12,804 nt of DNA from contig JBJOJS010000138.1 of assembly GCA_046046455.1 (NCBI GenBank), positions 1 through 12,804 on the forward strand. The letters are read 5' to 3'. This DNA is from Mxb001 sp046046455. GTDB taxonomy: Bacteria; Actinomycetota; Actinomycetes; S36-B12. Positions 8,392 to 12,804 of the stretch are shown here, in pieces. The notes under the pieces were generated by a model. The model ran no database searches. It had not been told where the DNA came from and saw only the letters and a list, made by a program, of their open reading frames with translations. The position numbers and the translations under genes are program-made. Numbering within the stretch: position 1 is the stretch's first letter; every line of letters begins with the position of its first letter.

Positions 8392-9579
8392 CTAGGAGCG
8401 AAGCTCCGACCAGGCCTTCGACCACTCCGAGTAGGGCACGCACTTGACGTCCGTGCGCCCGTCGAGGCAGGCCTCGGTCGGGGTGTTCCAGTAGTAGACG
8501 TTCTCCCAGTACGCCGGCTCATTGGCGTGGTACGTCGTGCACTGCTCGGGATCGATGTCGCAAGCCTTGACGTTGCTCGGCGCCTCGCCGAACCACGCCG
8601 TCGCCTGCTGGTTGATCTCAGGTGACGAGATCCAGTTGAGCCACTTGTAGGCGCAGTTCAGGTTGGGCGTGTCCTTCGCGACCATCCACGTGTCGGACCA
8701 GCCTGTCGCACCCTCCTTGGCCTTGACCGAGCCGATCGTGGCCGGGTCGAAGCCATTGACGATGACCTGCCACGAGGTGGCCGCGGTCATCGTGCCGGCG
8801 TTCACGGCATCGATCTGCTTGAGGTAATCGCTCCAGTACTCGCTCACCAGCGGCTCCTGCTGCTTGAGCAGGTTGATCGCCGCATCGAACTGCGTCTGGT
8901 CGAGCGCGTAGGGATCCTTGATGCCGAGCTCGGGCTGCGTCGCCATGAGGTAGACGGCAGCGTCGGCGATGTAGATGGGCGAGTCGTACGGGCCCACTCC
9001 GCCGGCAGCCGGGGAGTCAGGCTCGAACATGACCGACCACGAGTCGACCGTCTCGCCGACCTTCTCCTTGTTCCAGACGAGGAGATTGGCGCCACGACCG
9101 TGCGGGATGCCGTAGGCGACGCCGTTGACGCTGTTGTGCGACTTCATCTTCAGGTCCGGGAAGATGTCGGCGTAGTTGGGCACCAGGTCGGTGTTGACCG
9201 GCTGGACGTTGCCGCCGTAGATCAGGCGAAGCGACGCATCGCCGGATGCCGACACGACATCCCAGCCGCCGCCCTGCATGAGCTTGACGGCCTCGTCGGA
9301 GGTGCCGAAGGTCTTGACGTTGACCTTGCAGCCCGTCTCCTCCTCGAAGGGACCCACCCAGTTCGCGGACGGATCCGTGCTGCCGTTCTCGGCGTACCCG
9401 GGCCACGCGAGGATGTTGAGTGCGCCCTCGCCGTCGCCGACGGGGCCTTGGTAGGTCGGAACGTCGGGCACGCCGCCCGAGTCGCTCGAACCGCTATCGC
9501 TGCCGCCGCCGCATGCGGCCAGCACCAGGGCCGCGGCACCGCCGACGGCCAGCATCTTCAGCAGACGCGCTGTGTGCAC
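8392..9579 (-). CDS. potD: Polyamine-type ABC importer substrate-binding lipoprotein, PotD-like
   Basis: This is the extracytoplasmic binding protein of the importer (395 aa). The GTG start at 9579 is chosen because AAGGAGG (9591-9585 on this strand) lies 5 bases upstream and a signal sequence follows at once. The open frame extends 31 codons further, but that stretch is arginine-rich and covers the ribosome site. The lipobox L-A-A-C puts the lipid on C23, followed by a G/S-rich spacer. The mature part shows the bilobal binding-protein pattern: N-I-L-A-W-P-G-Y, W-D-V-V-S-A-S-G-D, and A-Y-G-I-P-H-G-R-G-A-N. The C-terminal third has clustered cysteines (A-C-D-I-D-P-E-Q-C and C-L-D-G-R-T-D-V-K-C), probably disulfides. 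Spermidine or putrescine is the family-level ligand. A different amine cannot be excluded. Confidence 0.88.
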   Translation of the reverse strand: MHTARLLKMLAVGGAAALVLAACGGGSDSGSSDSGGVPDVPTYQGPVGDGEGALNILAWPGYAENGSTDPSANWVGPFEEETGCKVNVKTFGTSDEAVKLMQGGGWDVVSASGDASLRLIYGGNVQPVNTDLVPNYADIFPDLKMKSHNSVNGVAYGIPHGRGANLLVWNKEKVGETVDSWSVMFEPDSPAAGGVGPYDSPIYIADAAVYLMATQPELGIKDPYALDQTQFDAAINLLKQQEPLVSEYWSDYLKQIDAVNAGTMTAATSWQVIVNGFDPATIGSVKAKEGATGWSDTWMVAKDTPNLNCAYKWLNWISSPEINQQATAWFGEAPSNVKACDIDPEQCTTYHANEPAYWENVYYWNTPTEACLDGRTDVKCVPYSEWSKAWSELRS

Positions 9580-9635
9580 CTGCTCCTCCTTCTCTACGGT
9601 GGGCCGCGCCGGACGGCGTGGTCCTGTGAACACCG

Positions 9636-10661
9636 TCACGACCCCACAGGGATCTCGTGCTCGGTGTTCCACATCAATGTCACGCGCTGCCCTCGCATGG
9701 CGTTTACTTCCGCCGAGGTGGCGTGAGAGTTCTGCTGCACGGCGATGAGGGTCGCGCCCGCGTCGAGATCCACGATGAAGCGCGTCGACATGCCGACGTA
9801 GACGACCTCCCGGATCACACCCGCTGCGGCACGCTCGGTGCCCTCAGGTGTCGCCGTACCCAGCAGGACGCGAATCTTCTCGGGACGCACCGACCACAGG
9901 CCCTCGCGACCCAGCAGTGTCGCGGCGACGCCTGCCTCAAGAAGGTTGGAGACGCCGACGAAGCCGGCGACGAAGGGTGTCTGCGGATGCTCGTAGATGT
10001 CGACGGGGGAACCGATCTGCGCGATGCGCCCCTTGTCGAAGACCGCGATGCGGTCCGACATCGTGAGGGCTTCCTCCTGGTCGTGCGTGACGAAGACGAA
10101 GGTGATTCCGACCGCGCGCTGCAATTCCTTGAGCTCGACCTGCATTTGCTCACGGAGCTTGAGGTCGAGGGCGCCCAGGGGCTCGTCGAGCAGGAGCACG
10201 CGCGGACGATTGACGAGCGCGCGGGCGAGCGCGACACGCTGGCGCTGGCCTCCGGACAGTTGGCTCGGCTTGCGCGACCCGTATCCCTCGAGGCGCACGG
10301 AGGCAAGAGCTTCCTCCGCACGTTGACGCCGCTCCTCCTTGGGCACCTTCTTGACCCTGAGCCCGTACTCGACGTTGGAGAGCACATCCATGTGCGGGAA
10401 GAGCGCATAGTCCTGGAAGACCGTGTTGACATCGCGCGAGTAGGGAGGCACCCGGGTCACGTCAACGCCCGCGAGCTCGATCGTGCCCGAGGTGGGCTGC
10501 TCGAATCCCGCGATCATGCGCAGCACGGTCGTCTTGCCCGAGCCCGACGGCCCGAGGAGCGTGAGGAACTCGCCATCCTGGACATCGAGGTCGACGCTGT
10601 CGACGGCAACGACGTCGCCGAATTCCTTGCGCAACTGCCGCAGCCGGATGGCGATGCTCAC
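9636..10661 (-). CDS. potA: Polyamine-type ABC importer ATPase, PotA-like
   Basis: This cytoplasmic ATPase powers the importer (341 aa). Walker A G-P-S-G-S-G-K-T is at 37-44, the Q-loop glutamine at 83, signature L-S-G-G-Q at 135-139, Walker B V-L-L-L-D-E-P at 155-161 and the switch histidine at 193. A C-terminal TOBE-type regulatory region follows from about 245. It starts at GTG 10661, with GGAGG 4 bases upstream. It is the first gene of the operon, 56 bases before potD. The V-F-Q-D-Y-A-L-F-P-H stretch is typical of the PotA/FbpC/MalK group. The PotD, PotB and PotC partners decide the polyamine-type assignment. Confidence 0.92.
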   Translation of the reverse strand: MSIAIRLRQLRKEFGDVVAVDSVDLDVQDGEFLTLLGPSGSGKTTVLRMIAGFEQPTSGTIELAGVDVTRVPPYSRDVNTVFQDYALFPHMDVLSNVEYGLRVKKVPKEERRQRAEEALASVRLEGYGSRKPSQLSGGQRQRVALARALVNRPRVLLLDEPLGALDLKLREQMQVELKELQRAVGITFVFVTHDQEEALTMSDRIAVFDKGRIAQIGSPVDIYEHPQTPFVAGFVGVSNLLEAGVAATLLGREGLWSVRPEKIRVLLGTATPEGTERAAAGVIREVVYVGMSTRFIVDLDAGATLIAVQQNSHATSAEVNAMRGQRVTLMWNTEHEIPVGS

Positions 10662-10706
10662 CTGACCTCCGAGATCCCCCTGACCTGTGTGGGTGGGACG
10701 AGCGGG

Positions 10707-10712
10707 AGCCTA
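10707..10712 (-). promoter_or_regulatory. Candidate -10 element upstream of potA
   Basis: On the minus strand this reads TAGGCT, a common actinobacterial -10 form, and would give a leader of about 40 bases before the potA GTG. No clear -35 hexamer lies 16-19 bases upstream. It sits in the only sizeable gap between the two importer operons. Confidence 0.25.
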
Positions 10713-10799
10713 GGGGGAATCACGCGGATCGGCGCGCGAAACGCCATCCACACTTCGGTCCAGTCGCCCAATCGTGACCTGGGCGGGCAGTGACCCACA

Positions 10800-10840
10800 C
10801 CGGGGACCTACGCCGGGGACCTAGAGGCCGGGGACCTACG
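10800..10840 (-). repeat. Three-copy short tandem repeat at the end of the FbpC-like gene
   Basis: CCGGGGACCTA occurs three times on the + strand (from 10800, 10813 and 10828), separated by CG or GAGG. Read on the gene strand it becomes TAGGTCCCCGG. One unit supplies the TAG stop of the ATPase gene and another in-frame TAG lies 15 bases further on. Its role is unknown; local replication slippage is the simplest explanation. Confidence 0.8.
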
Positions 10841-11894
10841 CCGGATACACGCGCCCGGGACCCGTGACGCTCACGACCACGGCTTCGCCGGGACGAGGAG
10901 GTGGGGTGCCACCGGGCACCCGCACGGGGATCACGGTGCCGTCGGCGAGCTCGACGCGCAGGAGCGAGTCGTGACCGTGGTACGACGTCTCCCGGACGAC
11001 GCCCGCGCCCGGAAGCGACTGCGCGTCCACCGGGCACGACAGGACGAGTTGCTCGGGACGCAGGACGACGACGGCCTGACCTTCGGGCACGCCGGTGGTG
11101 GCGGCGTGCACAGGGACGTCACCGAGGGCGCACGTCGCCCGGCCCTCACGGGCGAGCGCGGGGAGTTCGACGGCGTCTCCGACGAAGCGGGCGACGTCGA
11201 GATCCGCGGGCACGTCGTACACCTCCAGCGGCGTACCGACCTGCACAATGCGGCCATCGCGGAGCACGGCGACGAGATCGGCCGTGGAGAGTGCCTCCTC
11301 CTGGTCGTGGGTGATGAGCAGCGCCGTGGTGCCGAGGCCGCGCAGGAGCTCGCGCACCTCCGCGCGCAGACGGACGCGCAGTGCGGCGTCGAGCGCGGTG
11401 AAGGGTTCATCGAGCAGGATCACGTCGGGCCGCGGTGCGAGCGCGCGCGCGAGTGCGACGCGCTGCTGCTGCCCGCCGGAGAGCTCGTGCGGACGGGCAT
11501 GGGCGTAGTCGGACATGCCCACCATCTCGAGCACTTCGGCGATACGCGATGCAGATTCCGAGCGCGGCAGCCCGAAGCCGACGTTGGCGGAGACATCGAG
11601 GTGGGGGAAGAGCGCGCCCTCCTGCGGCACGATGCCGATGCGTCGCTTCTCCGGTGGCACGAAGGCGTGCGGGAAGCCCGGTCCCGCGCCGGCGACGAGT
11701 CGATCGCCGAAGTGGACGGTGCCGACGGTCGGCTTGAGGAAGCCCGCGAGCACGCGCAGCAGGGTCGTCTTGCCTGAGCCGCTTGGGCCGAGGACCGCGG
11801 CCACCGCGCCGGAAGGCACCGTGAGATCGAGGTCGGCGAGCACTGCGTCGCCGCCGTAACCGGCGGTGAGGCTGCGCACGTCGACGCTCGTCAT
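10836..11894 (-). CDS. fbpC: Fe(III)-type ABC importer ATPase, FbpC-like
   Basis: This cytoplasmic ATPase has 352 aa. Walker A G-P-S-G-S-G-K-T is at 36-43, the Q-loop glutamine at 91, signature L-S-G-G-Q at 138-142, Walker B V-I-L-L-D-E-P at 158-164, switch histidine at 196, and a C-terminal TOBE-type region from about 240. The ATG at 11894 overlaps the stop of the upstream permease (ATGA), so the two form one coupled unit. A longer open frame running upstream is arginine-rich shadow of the permease gene. The double-length permease partner points to the ferric-iron/thiamine class rather than the polyamine class. Iron is the usual substrate, and thiamine or phosphonate are alternatives. The binding protein is not in the window and may lie beyond its right edge. 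Confidence 0.88.
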   Translation of the reverse strand: MTSVDVRSLTAGYGGDAVLADLDLTVPSGAVAAVLGPSGSGKTTLLRVLAGFLKPTVGTVHFGDRLVAGAGPGFPHAFVPPEKRRIGIVPQEGALFPHLDVSANVGFGLPRSESASRIAEVLEMVGMSDYAHARPHELSGGQQQRVALARALAPRPDVILLDEPFTALDAALRVRLRAEVRELLRGLGTTALLITHDQEEALSTADLVAVLRDGRIVQVGTPLEVYDVPADLDVARFVGDAVELPALAREGRATCALGDVPVHAATTGVPEGQAVVVLRPEQLVLSCPVDAQSLPGAGVVRETSYHGHDSLLRVELADGTVIPVRVPGGTPPPRPGEAVVVSVTGPGRVYPA

Positions 11895-12804
11895 GAGCTC
11901 ACCGTATCCGCGTCGCCCGAATCGACATCGGTGCGCGTCATCGCACGGCTGAGCAGCCACGCGGGGACAGCGGCGAGGACGACAAGGGCGATCGCATAGG
12001 GAGCGGCCGCACCGTACGCCGCGATCTCCGTGCGACTCCACAGTTCGGTGGCCAGGGTGTCGAGGCCGGTCGGTCGCAGCATGAGGGTGGCGGGGAGTTC
12101 CTTCATCGCGGTGAGCAGCACCAGCAGGCCGCCCGCGGCGATGCCGGGCAGGGTGAGCCGGAAGGTCGTCTCCGCCCAGGCGCTCAGAGGTCCGCGACCG
12201 AGGGTGCGCGCGGTCTGCTCGAGCACCGGCGACACGGCGGCGGTCGCGCTCCGAGTCGCTCCGATGGCCTTGGGCAGGAAGAGCACGGCGTAGGCGAAGG
12301 CGAGGATCCCGATCGTCTGGTACGCCGCGGGGAAGACCGCGAGGGTAAGGAAGACGAGAGACAGGCCGACGACGACCGCGGGCAGAGCGTGACCCGTGTA
12401 CGAGACCGTCTCGATGGCGCGCACCGAGCGCGTGCGGTAGCGCGCGGCGAGAATCCCGACCGGCAGTGCGAGCAGCACCGCGAGGATAGCGCCGGCGAGC
12501 GCGACCCCGAGGGAGGTGAGTGCCGCGGTGAGCAGCTCGACGACGTCGAGCGGCGTGCGGCTGCCCTGGAGCATGCGCAGGACGAGCGACACGAGCGGCA
12601 CACCGAGGGCGAGGACGGTGAGGCCCGTGAGCCACGCGAGTGCGCCGGCGCGCGCCCCGCGTCCGAGCACGACGGGGACGGCGGCACGCTGGGTGCCGGT
12701 GGCCACGCGCCAGCGCCGGGTGCGGCCGCGCACGCGTCGCTCGCCGTAGACGAGCAGGGCCGCGAGCCCGACGAGTACGAGCGCGAGGACCGCGGCACTC
12801 ACCC
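11891..12804 (-). CDS. fbpB: Fe(III)-type ABC importer permease, FbpB-like, N-terminal part outside window
   Basis: This is the C-terminal part of a membrane permease, with 304 visible codons. The frame is open through the right edge, so a GTG near 12802 is not the start. One helix (visible residues 2-19) is followed by a basic cytoplasmic loop (21-40), then a second permease unit with about six helices. Its EAA loop is at 194-220 (L-E-Q-T-A-R-T-L-G-R-G and L-T-L-P-G). L-L-T-A-M-K-E-L-P-A-T-L-M-L-R-P-T-G further on is a hallmark of FbpB/SfuB-type fused permeases, which carry two such units in about 500 residues. The stop overlaps the ATPase start by 4 bases. Confidence 0.87.
   Translation of the reverse strand, partial: VSAAVLALVLVGLAALLVYGERRVRGRTRRWRVATGTQRAAVPVVLGRGARAGALAWLTGLTVLALGVPLVSLVLRMLQGSRTPLDVVELLTAALTSLGVALAGAILAVLLALPVGILAARYRTRSVRAIETVSYTGHALPAVVVGLSLVFLTLAVFPAAYQTIGILAFAYAVLFLPKAIGATRSATAAVSPVLEQTARTLGRGPLSAWAETTFRLTLPGIAAGGLLVLLTAMKELPATLMLRPTGLDTLATELWSRTEIAAYGAAAPYAIALVVLAAVPAWLLSRAMTRTDVDSGDADTVSS

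Noticed and set aside
9580..9672. 31-codon N-terminal extension of the PotD-like protein
   Set aside because: It would bury the AAGGAGG site and put the signal sequence inside the protein; the GTG at 9579 explains both.
9657..10793. 378-codon + strand frame opposite potA
   Set aside because: It lies antisense to an intact PotA with all ATPase motifs, and it has no recognisable domain.
10836..12635. 599-codon reading of the FbpC-like ATPase
   Set aside because: The N-terminal 247 codons are Arg/Pro-rich shadow of the FbpB gene; the ATG at 11894 with ATGA overlap is the natural start.

Overview
The window is GC-rich DNA (mostly G/C third positions, GTG starts, GTGA/ATGA stop-start overlaps, TAGGNT-like -10 candidates). 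It looks like an actinomycete chromosome, most likely from a plant-polymer or soil-associated member of the Micrococcales. No tRNA, rRNA, CRISPR array, transposase or integrase is visible. The genus cannot be fixed from the sequence alone.

Left part (1-5877, + strand): a polysaccharide-degradation block. It opens inside a secreted multimodular GH18 chitinase whose N-terminus lies outside the window (cysteine-bearing CBM2-like fragment, PT linker, CBM2, PT linker, GH18). A two-domain chromate-type ion transporter (ChrA) follows. Next is an 841-residue secreted enzyme joining an AA10 lytic polysaccharide monooxygenase, a GH5 endoglucanase-type domain and two cysteine-bearing CBM2-like domains through PT linkers. 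The chitinase fragment and the first carbohydrate-binding domain of the AA10-GH5 protein are near-copies (31 of 32 residues). Five hexanucleotide-type PT-coding tracts join the modules. A perfect 16-bp inverted repeat follows the AA10-GH5 gene.

Middle (5971-6731, + strand): a small cysteine-containing lipoprotein and a small four-helix membrane protein, joined by a GTGA stop/start overlap. Neither has a recognised function. The second gene overlaps the convergent potC gene by 46 bp.

Right part (12804-6686, - strand): two ABC importer operons in tandem. The first is an Fe(III)-type importer, with the C-terminal part of the FbpB-like permease and the FbpC-like ATPase. The second is a complete PotA-PotD-PotB-PotC-type polyamine importer. 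Overlaps and short gaps indicate co-transcription within each operon. A 174-bp gap with a small tandem repeat and a weak promoter candidate separates them.

The most unusual element is the AA10-GH5-(CBM2-like)2 protein. It puts an oxidative and a hydrolytic catalyst on one chain, and its binding domains appear to use a non-standard paired-cysteine arrangement that recurs in the neighbouring chitinase.
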